Positions 25,977-35,515 of a DNA stretch of 64,000 bases are shown here, in pieces. The position numbers and the translations under genes are program-made. The stretch comes from Clostridium sp. OM02-18AC (GTDB lineage: Bacteria; Bacillota; Clostridia; Lachnospirales; Lachnospiraceae), in the NCBI RefSeq assembly GCF_003481825.1, contig NZ_QULW01000001.1, positions 1 through 64,000 on the forward strand, given 5' to 3'. The first letter of the stretch is position 1; every line of letters begins with the position of its first letter. The notes beneath the pieces were generated by a model, which was given only the letters and a program-made list of their open reading frames with translations, had not been told where the DNA came from and did not search any database.

Positions 25977-28910
25977 ATGAATCAGCTGGAAGCAATAGAA
26001 AAACTGGATGCCTACCGTGTGGTAGAGCATAAAACCATTGAAGAAATGCAGTCAGAAGGCATTGTCCTGGAACACAAAAAGACAAAAGCCAGACTGTTCC
26101 TGGTATCAAATGATGACGAGAACAAGGTATTCTGTATCGGTTTTCGGACTCCGCCGGACAATGACTGCGGACTGCCGCATATTCTGGAGCACAGCGTGCT
26201 GTGCGGTTCCGACAAGTTCCCGTTAAAGGATCCGTTTGTAGAGCTGGTAAAGGGATCTTTGAATACCTTTTTAAATGCCATGACCTACCCGGATAAGACT
26301 GTGTATCCGGTTGCAAGCTGCAACGATAAGGATTTCCAGAACCTGATGGATGTTTACATGGACGCAGTCCTGCATCCGAACATTTACAAAGAAGAGAAGA
26401 TTTTCCGCCAGGAGGGCTGGCATTACGAGCTGGAGAGCAAGGATGCCCCGCTCATTTACAATGGCGTTGTATACAATGAGATGAAGGGCGCTTACTCTTC
26501 TCCGGAGAGTCTCTTAGACAGTGTGACCCAGAAGACCCTGTTCCCGGATACCTGCTATGGCAAGGATTCCGGCGGTGACCCGGTTCACATTCCAGAGCTG
26601 AGCTATGAAAAATTCCTGGATTTCCATAGAACGTACTATCATCCCTCCAACAGCTATATCTATCTCTACGGCGATATGGATATGGCTGAGAAGCTGGCAT
26701 GGCTGGATGAGGAATATTTAAGCCACTACGAGGAGCGTCCGGTCGATTCCCGCATCCGGGAGCAGAAGGCATTTGAAAAACCAGTAGAGTGTGAGTTCTC
26801 CTATTCCATCACCGATGGAGAATCCGAGGAGGATGCAACCTATCTTTCCGTGAATACCGTCGTGGGTGATGATCTGGATCCGAAGCTTTACGTGGCATTC
26901 CAGATTCTGGAGTATACCCTGCTTGATGCACCGGGAGCACCGTTAAAACAGGCGCTGATCGATGCCGGAATCGGTAAGGACATCCTGGGCGGATACGAGA
27001 GCGGCATTTTACAGCCATTCTTCTCCGTCATCGCAAAGGATGCCAACAAGGAGCAGAAGGGCGAGTTTTTAGCGATCGTAAAGGGCACGCTGAGAAAGCT
27101 TGCTGATCAGGGCATCAACCGCAAGAGTCTGCTTGCCGGCATGAATTATTTTGAGTTTAAATACCGTGAGGCGGATTATGGTTCTGCACCGAAGGGCCTG
27201 ATGTATGGTTTGCAGTGCCTGGACAGCTGGCTGTACGACGGAGATCCGATGACGCACCTCTGCTACCAGGAAACTTTCGACTTCCTGAAAAAAGAAGTGG
27301 AGAACGGCTATTTTGAGCAGCTGATCAAAGATTACCTCCTGGATAACCCGTTTGAGGCTGTGATCGTGGTAGCGCCGGAAAAGAACCTGACCGCAAAAGA
27401 AGATGAAAAGCTGGCTAAGAAGCTGGCCGATTATAAGGCATCTCTTTCAGAGGAGGAACTGGAGAAGCTGGTTTGTGCAACCAGAGAGTTAAAGGAGTAC
27501 CAGGATACCCCGTCCACTCCGGAGATTTTGGCAAAGATCCCGCTCTTAACCCGCGAAGACATTGATAAAAAAGCAGAGATCTTCTTCTGGACCGAGAAAG
27601 AGGAGGACGGCATTAAAGTGCTGCACCACAATTTCTTTACCTCTGGAATCGGCTATTTAAAGATATTATTCAATACCAGCGTACTGCCGCAGGAAGATCT
27701 GCCGTATGCAGGTCTGTTAAAATCCGTGCTGGGTTCCATCAGCACAGAGCATTACAGCTATTCGGATCTGACCAGTGAGATCCATTTAAACAGCGGCGGC
27801 ATGGATTTCTCCGTGACTTCCTACGCAAACCTGCAGGATGCCGAGCAGTTTACCGGAGCGTTTGTGGCAAGCATCCGTGTGCTGTACGACAAGCTGGATT
27901 TTGGATTTACCATGCTGGAAGAAATTTTAAACCACTCCGTATTTACGGATGAAAAGCGTCTGGGCGAGGTGATCCAGGAGACCCGCTCCCGTGCGAGAAT
28001 GAAACTGGAGAATGCAGGACACAGCACGGCAGTATCCCGCGCAACCTCTTACTTCTCTGCGACTGCATACTACAATGAGCTGACGGGCGGCACGGCGTAT
28101 TATCATTTCCTGGAGCAGTTGGAAAAGGATTATCCGGCAAAGAAACAGGAGATCATTGCAAAGCTTCAGGAAGTAAGTAGAAAGCTTTTCACCCGTTCCA
28201 ATATGCTGGTAAACTACACGGCAGATGAAAAGGGTTATGAAAAGCTTCCGGAGACCTTAAAGCTGCTCTCCGCAAAACTCCCGGAGGGAAGCCGCGAAAC
28301 GTATGCATTTACCCATCCGGTCAAGAATGTGAACGAGGGATTAAAGACCTCTGCGCAGGTCGACTATGTGGCGCGTTGCGGCAATTTCCGCGATGCAGGT
28401 CTTGCGTATACCGGTGCATTAAAGATCCTTCAGGTGATCTTAAGCTACGACTACCTGTGGCTGAACATCCGCGTGAAAGGCGGTGCGTATGGCTGCATGA
28501 GCGGATTTGGACGTTCCGGCGAGGGCTATCTGGTATCGTACCGCGACCCGAACTTAAAAGAGACAAACGAGATCTACGAGGGTATTCCGGCTTACTTAGA
28601 GCAGTTTGACCCGGATGAGCGCGATATGACGAAATATGTGATCGGAACCATCAGCAATCTGGATGCTCCGCTGACGCCGTCCGTGAAGGGCAGCAGGGGA
28701 CTTTCTGCATATCTGTCCGGTGTGACGGAAGAGATGATGCAGACCGAGCGTGACCAGGTCTTACAGGCGACCAAGGAGGATATCCGCGCGCTGGCGGCCC
28801 ATGTCCGTGCCGTACTGCAGACCGGAAGCTTCTGCGTGGTAGGAAATGAGGAAAAGATCGAGGCAAACCGCGCAATGTTTGGCGAGGTTTCCAGCCTTAC
28901 GAGAGGATAA
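25977..28910 (+). CDS. M16C family zinc metallopeptidase (presequence-protease-like)
   Basis: A 977-residue insulysin-family peptidase related to mitochondrial PreP and yeast Cym1, which degrade peptides inside a closed two-half chamber. The N-terminal half has the inverted zinc motif HILEH near residues 64-68 with a downstream Glu-rich helix (NGVVYNEMKGAYSS, about 163). The inactive C-terminal half has the conserved RVKGGAYGC element near 827. No signal peptide is seen, so it probably acts on cytoplasmic peptides. AGGAAAGGAAG precedes the ATG. Confidence 0.9.
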   Translation: MNQLEAIEKLDAYRVVEHKTIEEMQSEGIVLEHKKTKARLFLVSNDDENKVFCIGFRTPPDNDCGLPHILEHSVLCGSDKFPLKDPFVELVKGSLNTFLNAMTYPDKTVYPVASCNDKDFQNLMDVYMDAVLHPNIYKEEKIFRQEGWHYELESKDAPLIYNGVVYNEMKGAYSSPESLLDSVTQKTLFPDTCYGKDSGGDPVHIPELSYEKFLDFHRTYYHPSNSYIYLYGDMDMAEKLAWLDEEYLSHYEERPVDSRIREQKAFEKPVECEFSYSITDGESEEDATYLSVNTVVGDDLDPKLYVAFQILEYTLLDAPGAPLKQALIDAGIGKDILGGYESGILQPFFSVIAKDANKEQKGEFLAIVKGTLRKLADQGINRKSLLAGMNYFEFKYREADYGSAPKGLMYGLQCLDSWLYDGDPMTHLCYQETFDFLKKEVENGYFEQLIKDYLLDNPFEAVIVVAPEKNLTAKEDEKLAKKLADYKASLSEEELEKLVCATRELKEYQDTPSTPEILAKIPLLTREDIDKKAEIFFWTEKEEDGIKVLHHNFFTSGIGYLKILFNTSVLPQEDLPYAGLLKSVLGSISTEHYSYSDLTSEIHLNSGGMDFSVTSYANLQDAEQFTGAFVASIRVLYDKLDFGFTMLEEILNHSVFTDEKRLGEVIQETRSRARMKLENAGHSTAVSRATSYFSATAYYNELTGGTAYYHFLEQLEKDYPAKKQEIIAKLQEVSRKLFTRSNMLVNYTADEKGYEKLPETLKLLSAKLPEGSRETYAFTHPVKNVNEGLKTSAQVDYVARCGNFRDAGLAYTGALKILQVILSYDYLWLNIRVKGGAYGCMSGFGRSGEGYLVSYRDPNLKETNEIYEGIPAYLEQFDPDERDMTKYVIGTISNLDAPLTPSVKGSRGLSAYLSGVTEEMMQTERDQVLQATKEDIRALAAHVRAVLQTGSFCVVGNEEKIEANRAMFGEVSSLTRG

Positions 28911-29021
28911 CAGGTGTGTGCAGTGTGCGGCACGAAGCCTGTAGGAAACGTTGTTGGGAAAGGATAACTGGGAAGGTACTGAACAGTTACCAAAACAGTT
29001 ATGTATGGGAAAGGATAAACT

Positions 29022-30014
29022 ATGGCAAAGAAACCGGAAGGTACGAATTTTGATCAATTACTGGAAGAACTGAATGGAGCGAAAAAGGGCGGTGCGGGCA
29101 GCGAAGCAGCTGCCCCGGTTCAGAAAAAATCCGGCTTTGTAACGCTGATCGGACGGCCAAACGTAGGGAAATCCACGCTGATGAACCATCTCATCGGCCA
29201 GAAGATCGCCATTACTTCAGACAAACCGCAGACCACAAGAAACCGCATTCAGACCGTCTATACCGATGAGCGGGGACAGATTATTTTCCTCGATACGCCG
29301 GGCATCCACAAAGCAAAAAATAAGCTGGGTGAGTATATGGTCAATGTGGCAGAGCATACCTTAAAAGAGGTGGACCTGATCTTGTGGCTGGTAGAGCCGA
29401 GCACCTTCATCGGTGCCGGGGAACGCCATATCGCCGAGCAGCTTCAGGGAGTCAAAACCCCGGTCATTCTGGTCATCAACAAGACCGATACGGTAAAGAA
29501 CCAGGAAGATATCCTGACCTTTATCAATGCTTACAAGGATATCTGCAATTTTGCGGAGATCGTTCCAGTATCAGCGCTCCGTGATAAGAATACGGACACC
29601 CTGTTGGAACAGCTGTTCAAATATCTGCCTTACGGTCCGCAGTTCTACGATGAGGATACCGTGACAGACCAGCCGATGCGCCAGATCGCCGCAGAGCTGA
29701 TCCGCGAAAAGGCACTCCGCCTGTTAGAGGAAGAGATTCCGCACGGAATCGCAGTCACCATTGAGAAGATGAGTGAGCGCCCGAATGGCATCATGGATGT
29801 GGAGGCAACCATCATCTGTGAGCGCGATTCCCACAAGGGCATCATCATCGGCAAGGGCGGCGCCATGTTAAAACGCATCGGTTCCGCTGCCAGAAGAGAG
29901 CTGGAGGCAATGCTGGAGACGAAGGTCAACCTGCAGATCTGGGTCAAAGTTCGGAAAGAATGGCGCGACAGCGAATTGTTAATGAAGAATTATGGTTATA
30001 ATCCGAAGGAATAA
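29022..30014 (+). CDS. era: GTPase Era
   Basis: Era binds the 3' end of 16S rRNA and helps 30S maturation. The 330-residue protein has a 35-residue N-terminal extension that is longer than usual. Then come GRPNVGKST (G1), DTPGIH (G3), NKTD (G4), and a C-terminal KH domain with IIGKGGAMLKRIG. GGGAAAGGATAAACT lies before the ATG. recO follows closely, the usual pairing. Confidence 0.96.
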   Translation: MAKKPEGTNFDQLLEELNGAKKGGAGSEAAAPVQKKSGFVTLIGRPNVGKSTLMNHLIGQKIAITSDKPQTTRNRIQTVYTDERGQIIFLDTPGIHKAKNKLGEYMVNVAEHTLKEVDLILWLVEPSTFIGAGERHIAEQLQGVKTPVILVINKTDTVKNQEDILTFINAYKDICNFAEIVPVSALRDKNTDTLLEQLFKYLPYGPQFYDEDTVTDQPMRQIAAELIREKALRLLEEEIPHGIAVTIEKMSERPNGIMDVEATIICERDSHKGIIIGKGGAMLKRIGSAARRELEAMLETKVNLQIWVKVRKEWRDSELLMKNYGYNPKE

Positions 30015-30056
30015 CAGAAAAAGCGCCGCAGGGATGGAAAGGCAAATAGAAGTGCT

Positions 30057-30743
30057 GTGGGAGCAGAAAGGCAAACGGGAACAGTGAGAGAATCGGTGAA
30101 TCTGACCGGAATGGTCTTAAAAGCAACGCCGGTCGGGGAAAATGACCGGAGACTGGTGATCTTAACCAGGGAGCGCGGCAAGATCACGGCCTTTGCCCGC
30201 GGTGCCAAACGGCCGGGCAGCCCGCTTTTGGGCGTGACCAGACCCTTTGTGTTTGGTACCTTTAAGCTGTACGAAGGAAGAGATGCCTATAATCTGCAGG
30301 CAGCTGACGTGCTCAACTATTTTTCCGAGATCACGATGGATATGGAGGCAACCTGCTACGGCTCTTATTTTCTGGAATTTGCGGATTATTACAGCCGGGA
30401 AAATTTAGAGGCGACCGAGCAGCTCCTTTTGCTCTACCAGTCGCTGCGGGCCTTGTTAAAGCCGGCCCTTCCAAACTCGCTGGTACAGGCAGTGTTTGAG
30501 CTGCGCAGCATGGCGATCAACGGGGATTATACGGAACATCCGCCCCGTCCGGTCAGCGATTCTGCCAATTATGCCTGGGAATATATCGTGGCATCACCGC
30601 TTGAATCCCTGTATACCTTTACGCTGGCACCGGAAGTTTTAGAGGAACTGAAGCACTGTGTGGAGCTGAACAAACGGAGCTTTATTGACCGGGAATTTCA
30701 TTCCCTGGAAATCCTGAAAATGATGGAGACCGTAACAATTTAA
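30057..30743 (+). CDS. recO: DNA repair protein RecO
   Basis: RecO loads RecA onto SSB-coated single-stranded DNA together with RecR. The protein has 228 residues from GTG 30057, or 219 from GTG 30084. The second start would give MRESVNLTGMVLK, closer to relatives, but neither start has a strong ribosome site. It has an N-terminal OB fold (VILTRERGKITAFARGAKRP) and a helical C-terminal domain. The gene follows era by 42 bp. Confidence 0.9.
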   Translation: MGAERQTGTVRESVNLTGMVLKATPVGENDRRLVILTRERGKITAFARGAKRPGSPLLGVTRPFVFGTFKLYEGRDAYNLQAADVLNYFSEITMDMEATCYGSYFLEFADYYSRENLEATEQLLLLYQSLRALLKPALPNSLVQAVFELRSMAINGDYTEHPPRPVSDSANYAWEYIVASPLESLYTFTLAPEVLEELKHCVELNKRSFIDREFHSLEILKMMETVTI

Positions 30744-30751
30744 ATAAAGTG

Positions 30752-30780
30752 TTGAAAAACCGTTTATGAACAGGTATAAT
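30752..30780 (+). promoter_or_regulatory. Promoter of the lipoprotein-glyS-mob-moeA group
   Basis: TTGAAA (30752-30757) and a perfect TATAAT (30775-30780) with a 17-bp spacer, 36 bp before the lipoprotein start. Confidence 0.7.
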
Positions 30781-30816
30781 CCTAAAGAACCCGCAAAAAG
30801 GGCAAAGAGGAGATTT

Positions 30817-31473
30817 ATGAAAAAGAAGACAGCAGTTTTGACTGCAGCCGTGCTGCTTTGTGCAGTCTGGACTGCAGGCTGTTCGGAAACAGGGGCGAAG
30901 AAAAAAGCCTGGGACGCTTCTGAGAACAGCATTTATGTGGCGGATGACTTAAGTGTGCAGAGCGCCATGGTCTACACATCACAAAAGGAAAACGACCGGT
31001 ACAGCGCCGAGGGCTTAGCTGAATTTGCAAAAGAGCAGATTTGTTCTTATAATGAAGAACAGGGAGCGGCCGCCGAGGCAGAACATACAGAAGGGAAAGA
31101 AAAACTCCCGGTGGCGCTGGAAAAAAGCAGCCTGGAAGGGACGACCGGTACGCTGGTATTTTCCTATGCTTCCCCGGATGATTTTGTGAAATTTTCCGAG
31201 GAAAACGGCGACGATACGCATTCTGTAACATCGCTGCAGGTGTTGGATACGGATGCATCGAAATTGCCGGATCTGACCTACAAAACAGCTTCCGGAAAGA
31301 GCATGGAACTTTCAAAAGCCGGGGCAAAAAAAGGCAGCCATATGGTCCTGACCGAAGGCAGTGCTTCTGTTTACACGGAAGGAAAGATCCTTTATGTGAC
31401 CGAAGGCGTGGAAATAACAAGTGATCATTCAGCAGTGACCCCAGAGGGAACCGGCTGTATTATATTCAAGTAA
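30817..31473 (+). CDS. Uncharacterised lipoprotein
   Basis: A 218-residue protein with a lipoprotein signal: a basic MKKK start, hydrophobic core, and TAGC lipobox with the modified Cys near residue 22. The mature part is hydrophilic, with a Glu/Ala-rich segment around 85-100 and no domain I recognise. The ATG at 30817 has AGAGGAGA before it; an earlier in-frame ATG (30766) falls inside the promoter. It lies 20 bp before glyS and probably shares its transcript. Function is unknown. Confidence 0.8.
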   Translation: MKKKTAVLTAAVLLCAVWTAGCSETGAKKKAWDASENSIYVADDLSVQSAMVYTSQKENDRYSAEGLAEFAKEQICSYNEEQGAAAEAEHTEGKEKLPVALEKSSLEGTTGTLVFSYASPDDFVKFSEENGDDTHSVTSLQVLDTDASKLPDLTYKTASGKSMELSKAGAKKGSHMVLTEGSASVYTEGKILYVTEGVEITSDHSAVTPEGTGCIIFK

Positions 31474-31493
31474 AAAAGAGAGGTTATCTGACG

Positions 31494-32882
31494 ATGGAAA
31501 AAACAATGGAGAAAATCGTAGCACTGGCAAAGACCAGAGGATTTGTTTATCCGGGTTCCGAGATCTATGGCGGTCTCGCAAACACCTGGGATTACGGCAA
31601 CCTTGGTGTTGAGCTGAAAAACAATGTAAAGAAAGCATGGTGGCAGAAATTCATTCAGGAAAGCCCGTACAACGTAGGCGTTGACTGTGCAATCCTCATG
31701 AACTCCCAGACCTGGGTTGCTTCCGGACATCTTGGTGGCTTCTCTGATCCGCTGATGGACTGTAAGGCATGTAAGGAGCGTTTCCGCGCCGACAAGCTGA
31801 TCGAAGATTACATGGCTGAGAACGGCATTACCATTGAGGGCAGCGTAGACGCATGGTCCCAGGAAGAAATGAAAAAATACATCGATGATAATAACATCTG
31901 CTGCCCAAGCTGCGGTAAGCATGATTTTACCGATATCCGTCAGTTTAACCTGATGTTCAAGACCTTCCAGGGTGTAACCGAGGATGCAAAGAACACCGTT
32001 TACTTAAGACCGGAGACCGCTCAGGGTATTTTCGTAAACTTCAAGAACGTACAGCGTACTTCCAGAAAGAAAGTTCCGTTTGGTATCGGACAGATCGGTA
32101 AATCCTTCCGTAACGAGATTACCCCGGGCAACTTCACCTTCCGTACCCGTGAGTTCGAGCAGATGGAGCTGGAGTTTTTCTGCAAACCGGGCACAGATCT
32201 GGAGTGGTTCCAGTACTGGAGAGGCTTCTGCCGCGACTGGCTGCTGGCACTTGGCTTAAAGGAAGACGAGATCCGTCTGCGCGACCATTCTCCGGAGGAG
32301 CTTTGCTTCTACAGTAAGGGTACCACCGATATCGAGTTCAAGTTCCCATTCGGCTGGGGCGAGCTGTGGGGTATCGCAGACAGAACTGACTACGATTTAA
32401 CCCAGCATCAGAACACTTCCGGTGAGGATATGACCTACTTCGATGACGAGGCAAAGGAGAAATACATCCCGTACGTCATTGAGCCGTCCCTGGGTGCAGA
32501 CCGTGTTACCCTGGCATTCCTGTGCGCAGCATACGACGAAGAGGAGATCGGTGAGGGCGATGTCCGTACCGTCCTTCATTTCCATCCGGCCATCGCACCG
32601 GTTAAGATCGGTATCCTTCCGCTGTCCAAGAAGTTAAACGAGGGCGCAGAGAAGGTATACGCAGAGCTTGCAAAGTACTACAACTGTGAGTTCGATGACA
32701 GAGGAAACATCGGTAAGAGATACAGAAGACAGGACGAGATTGGTACTCCGTTCTGCATTACCTATGACTTTGAGTCTGAGGAGGACCACGCAGTGACCGT
32801 CCGCGACCGCGATACCATGGAGCAGGTTCGTGTGCCGATCGCTGAGTTAAAACAGTATTTCGAGGACAAGTTCCGTTTCTAA
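31494..32882 (+). CDS. glyS: Glycyl-tRNA synthetase (single-chain, dimeric type)
   Basis: A class II synthetase that charges tRNA-Gly. The 462 residues match the alpha2 form found in Gram-positives, archaea and eukaryotes rather than the two-gene GlyQ/GlyS form. It starts IVALAKTRGFVYPGSEIYGG, has LRPETAQGIFVNF near 171-183, the motif 2 region FRNEITPGNF, and a C-terminal anticodon-binding domain (APVKIGILPLSK). Two CxxC-type pairs (CKACKERF, CCPSCGKHDF) suggest a zinc site in the insertion. No T-box leader is visible; transcription likely comes from the promoter at 30752. Confidence 0.97.
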   Translation: MEKTMEKIVALAKTRGFVYPGSEIYGGLANTWDYGNLGVELKNNVKKAWWQKFIQESPYNVGVDCAILMNSQTWVASGHLGGFSDPLMDCKACKERFRADKLIEDYMAENGITIEGSVDAWSQEEMKKYIDDNNICCPSCGKHDFTDIRQFNLMFKTFQGVTEDAKNTVYLRPETAQGIFVNFKNVQRTSRKKVPFGIGQIGKSFRNEITPGNFTFRTREFEQMELEFFCKPGTDLEWFQYWRGFCRDWLLALGLKEDEIRLRDHSPEELCFYSKGTTDIEFKFPFGWGELWGIADRTDYDLTQHQNTSGEDMTYFDDEAKEKYIPYVIEPSLGADRVTLAFLCAAYDEEEIGEGDVRTVLHFHPAIAPVKIGILPLSKKLNEGAEKVYAELAKYYNCEFDDRGNIGKRYRRQDEIGTPFCITYDFESEEDHAVTVRDRDTMEQVRVPIAELKQYFEDKFRF

Positions 32883-32883
32883 T

Positions 32884-33936
32884 ATGAACGATAACCAATT
32901 AAAAACCGTAGGCGCAGTCGCCGGCTACATTCTCGCAGGAGGAAAAAACACGCGTATGGAGGGACAGAAAAAACTGTTCCTCCGCTACGGCGGTGAAACG
33001 TTCTGCCAGAGAATTGTAAAAGCCTGTGACTGTCTGCCTGCGGTTTATTTGTCTGTAGATCAAAAAGAACCGTACAAAGAAGCCGGTCTGCCCATGGTAG
33101 AGGACCGGTGGAAGGAAATCGGACCGATCGGGGGAATTGCAAGCGGACTTTGGGACTGCAAAGAAGAGGCGCTTCTCGTGATAGCCTGCGATATGCCCAT
33201 GATCGATGCCGGACTGGTAGGAAAAATCCTGGAGTGCTACCGGAAAGAACCATCCTCCATTCTTGTGACGGCACAGAGCGGACGCATTCACCCGCTTTTT
33301 GGAATTTATCCCAAAAGAATATTGCCCTGCATGACAGAACAGATTCAGGCAGGTGATTACCGCATGATGCATCTGCTTAAGCGCGCCGGATACCGGATCA
33401 TGGAACTGGAGACGGAGAGTCACGCGATGGAAAATGTGAATACGAAAGAGGCTTACCGGGGATTGACAGGTTCTGCAATGCAGAATGCTGCGGCGCCGAA
33501 CCCTCAAATGGTAATTTCTCCCCAAAAGAAGAGTCCTTTCGTATTTGCGGTCAGCGGCTATAAAAATACAGGAAAGACGACTATGATCACGCGTCTCGTG
33601 CCGGAACTGACGAAGCGTGGCTACAAAGTAGCGGTCATCAAGCATGACGGTCATGATTTTGAGAGCGACGTACCGGGAACGGACAGCTACCGTCATCAGA
33701 AAGCGGGGGCTTATGGGACTGCGGTATTTTCCAAAAACCGTTTTCTGATCACGAAAGAATGTCAGGGGATTACGGAGGAGGATCTATTTGCGGCATTTCC
33801 GGAGGCAGATATCATTCTGATCGAAGGACTGAAAAACAGCAGTTATCCGAAATACGTCTGTAATTATCCGCAAGAGCCTCTGATTTCAGCGGAAAAACTG
33901 GCAGATGAACTGGAAACGTTAAAAAAACAAATATAG
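32884..33936 (+). CDS. mobAB: Fused molybdenum cofactor guanylyltransferase / MobB GTP-binding protein
   Basis: A two-domain 350-residue protein. Residues about 10-195 form a MobA-type nucleotidyltransferase (AGGKNTRMEGQKKLF at the GTP site), which joins GMP to molybdopterin. Residues about 215-350 form MobB, a P-loop protein with SGYKNTGKTTMITRL and VIKHDGHDFESD. The usual MobA RMGxDK reads RMEGQKK here. The gene starts one base after the glyS stop without a clear ribosome site, which suggests translational coupling. With moeA next, it supplies cofactor probably for the xanthine dehydrogenase at 57-61 kb. Confidence 0.88.
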   Translation: MNDNQLKTVGAVAGYILAGGKNTRMEGQKKLFLRYGGETFCQRIVKACDCLPAVYLSVDQKEPYKEAGLPMVEDRWKEIGPIGGIASGLWDCKEEALLVIACDMPMIDAGLVGKILECYRKEPSSILVTAQSGRIHPLFGIYPKRILPCMTEQIQAGDYRMMHLLKRAGYRIMELETESHAMENVNTKEAYRGLTGSAMQNAAAPNPQMVISPQKKSPFVFAVSGYKNTGKTTMITRLVPELTKRGYKVAVIKHDGHDFESDVPGTDSYRHQKAGAYGTAVFSKNRFLITKECQGITEEDLFAAFPEADIILIEGLKNSSYPKYVCNYPQEPLISAEKLADELETLKKQI

Positions 33937-33952
33937 GAGTATAGAGAGAAAC

Positions 33953-35161
33953 ATGGTTCGTATCACACTAGAGGAAGCACAAAAACTTATCTTTCAGCAG
34001 GAACATGCCGTAGAAGCCATGCGGCGTCCGGTCACAGAGTGCGCCGGCAGTGTCCTGGCAGAAAACCTGGTATCCGGGATGATGCAGCCTCCGTTTGCGC
34101 GCTCGGCTATGGATGGCTATGCGTTGCGGCAGGAAGATGTCCGGAAAGCAGACCGGGAGCATCCGGCTATCCTGCAGGTTGTCTATAAAACCTGTGCCGG
34201 AGACCGACCGGGAAGAAACATTCAGCCAGGGGAGTGTGTGCGCATTATGACTGGTGCCATGATCCCGGAAGGCGCAGACTGCGTGATTCGGCAGGAAGAT
34301 ACCGATTACGGGGAAGAAACCGTTCAGATTTATACAGCTGCAGTTTTGCAGCAAAACTGCTGTCAGGCAGGGGAAGATTTTCAAGCAGGGGAAGTTCTGG
34401 CAAAAGCAGGCGAAACGGTGGATGCTTACACCGTTGCCGCTGCGGTCGCTTCCGGGAAAAAAGAACTCAGTGTACGGCGGAGACTGCGGGCGGCGCTTGT
34501 TACGACAGGGGAAGAACTGTGCGAGACCGGAAGCGTTTTGCAGCCGGGGCAGATCTACAATTCCAATCAGGCGTATCTGCGGGTGAGACTGATGCAGGAG
34601 GGCTGCGATGTCGTGTATTGCAAAATGACCGGAGATGACCGGGAGTCCATTGCCAGGGCAGTGCAGGAAGCCGCAGACAAAGCCGATTTTGTCATTACGA
34701 CAGGAGGGGTATCGGTCGGACAGAAAGACCAGCTCCCCCATGTGATGGATGCACTGGGGGCACGGATCCTGTTTCGTGGAATTGCAGTGAAACCCGGAAT
34801 GCCGACGATGTGCTCCGTACTTGGAAAGACTCCGGTGCTTTCCTTATCCGGGAATCCGTACTCGGCTTTTTCTGTATTTGAACTGTTGATCAGACCGCTT
34901 ACGGCAGGTCTTCTGGGAGCGGACGGGTATGATTATATCCGGATCCACACAACCGCCTCATCGGATTTTTTAAAGGAAAGCAGAGGAAGAAGACTGCTGC
35001 GGGGATATTACGATGGAACTGCGGTCGCACTTTCGAAAAAACAGCAAAATGGCCAGCTGACCGGCGGGATCGGATGTAACTGCCTGGTGGATGTTCCGGC
35101 AGGCAGCGGACCGGTATATGCCGGGACTCCGGTCGAGATTATTTTGACAGGGATATCGTGA
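33953..35161 (+). CDS. moeA: Molybdopterin molybdenumtransferase
   Basis: MoeA inserts molybdate into adenylated molybdopterin. The 402-residue protein has the N-terminal RSAMDGYAL motif near 46-54, GAMIPEGADCVIRQED near 101-116, the catalytic domain motif TTGGVSVGQKD near 251, and PVLSLSGNPYSAF near 300. Length is normal. AGGAGT lies 12 bases before the ATG. The last codons form the left arm of the terminator that ends the glyS-mobAB-moeA transcript. Confidence 0.93.
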   Translation: MVRITLEEAQKLIFQQEHAVEAMRRPVTECAGSVLAENLVSGMMQPPFARSAMDGYALRQEDVRKADREHPAILQVVYKTCAGDRPGRNIQPGECVRIMTGAMIPEGADCVIRQEDTDYGEETVQIYTAAVLQQNCCQAGEDFQAGEVLAKAGETVDAYTVAAAVASGKKELSVRRRLRAALVTTGEELCETGSVLQPGQIYNSNQAYLRVRLMQEGCDVVYCKMTGDDRESIARAVQEAADKADFVITTGGVSVGQKDQLPHVMDALGARILFRGIAVKPGMPTMCSVLGKTPVLSLSGNPYSAFSVFELLIRPLTAGLLGADGYDYIRIHTTASSDFLKESRGRRLLRGYYDGTAVALSKKQQNGQLTGGIGCNCLVDVPAGSGPVYAGTPVEIILTGIS

Positions 35162-35183
35162 TGCACGGTACCCCTGTTTTTTT
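35147..35183 (+). terminator. Intrinsic terminator overlapping the moeA stop
   Basis: A 14-bp stem with one mismatch (35147-35160 with 35164-35177, outer ACAGGG/CCCTGT) has a 3-base loop and six or seven T. The left arm lies inside the moeA coding end. Confidence 0.8.
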
Positions 35184-35283
35184 CGCAATAAAATGACATG
35201 CAATAAAAAGAGCCTGCCTGACTGCAAAGCGCAGTGTCAGATTCGTTTGGGTACAAAATTCGTCAAAATATGCAAAATACACA

Positions 35284-35314
35284 TTCGTATATACGAACTC
35301 ACATCGTATATGTG
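35284..35314. repeat. Two adjacent palindromes upstream of ppdK
   Basis: TTCGTATATACGAA (35284-35297) is a perfect 14-bp palindrome. Two bases on, CACAT/ATGTG arms (35300-35314) flank CGTAT, repeating the CGTATAT core. They lie about 70-100 bp before the ppdK promoter in an AT-rich, gene-free stretch (35184-35515). They look like operator half-sites for an unknown regulator. Confidence 0.5.
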
Positions 35315-35385
35315 AAAATGACGGGAACGAAACAAAATTTTACGAGTTTTTGCTAAAATTTATACAAAAAACACCAAGAAAAACC

Positions 35386-35413
35386 TTTACTATCGCAAAA
35401 AATATGGTATACT
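35386..35413 (+). promoter_or_regulatory. Promoter of ppdK
   Basis: TTTACT (35386-35391) and TATACT (35408-35413) with a 16-bp spacer, about 100 bp before the ppdK start. Confidence 0.6.
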
Positions 35414-35515
35414 TATACCAGACCGTCGATGGTGATTTTTTTGTGCAAAAACTATACCGACGGAGTTGAAAACCGTAGGCAGCATCGTCTACACAAGTTG
35501 AGGAGGAAAAAACCA

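Noticed and set aside
31474..31493. T-box leader for glyS
   Set aside because: Only 20 bases separate glyS from the lipoprotein gene, and no T-box sequence is seen upstream of the lipoprotein either.
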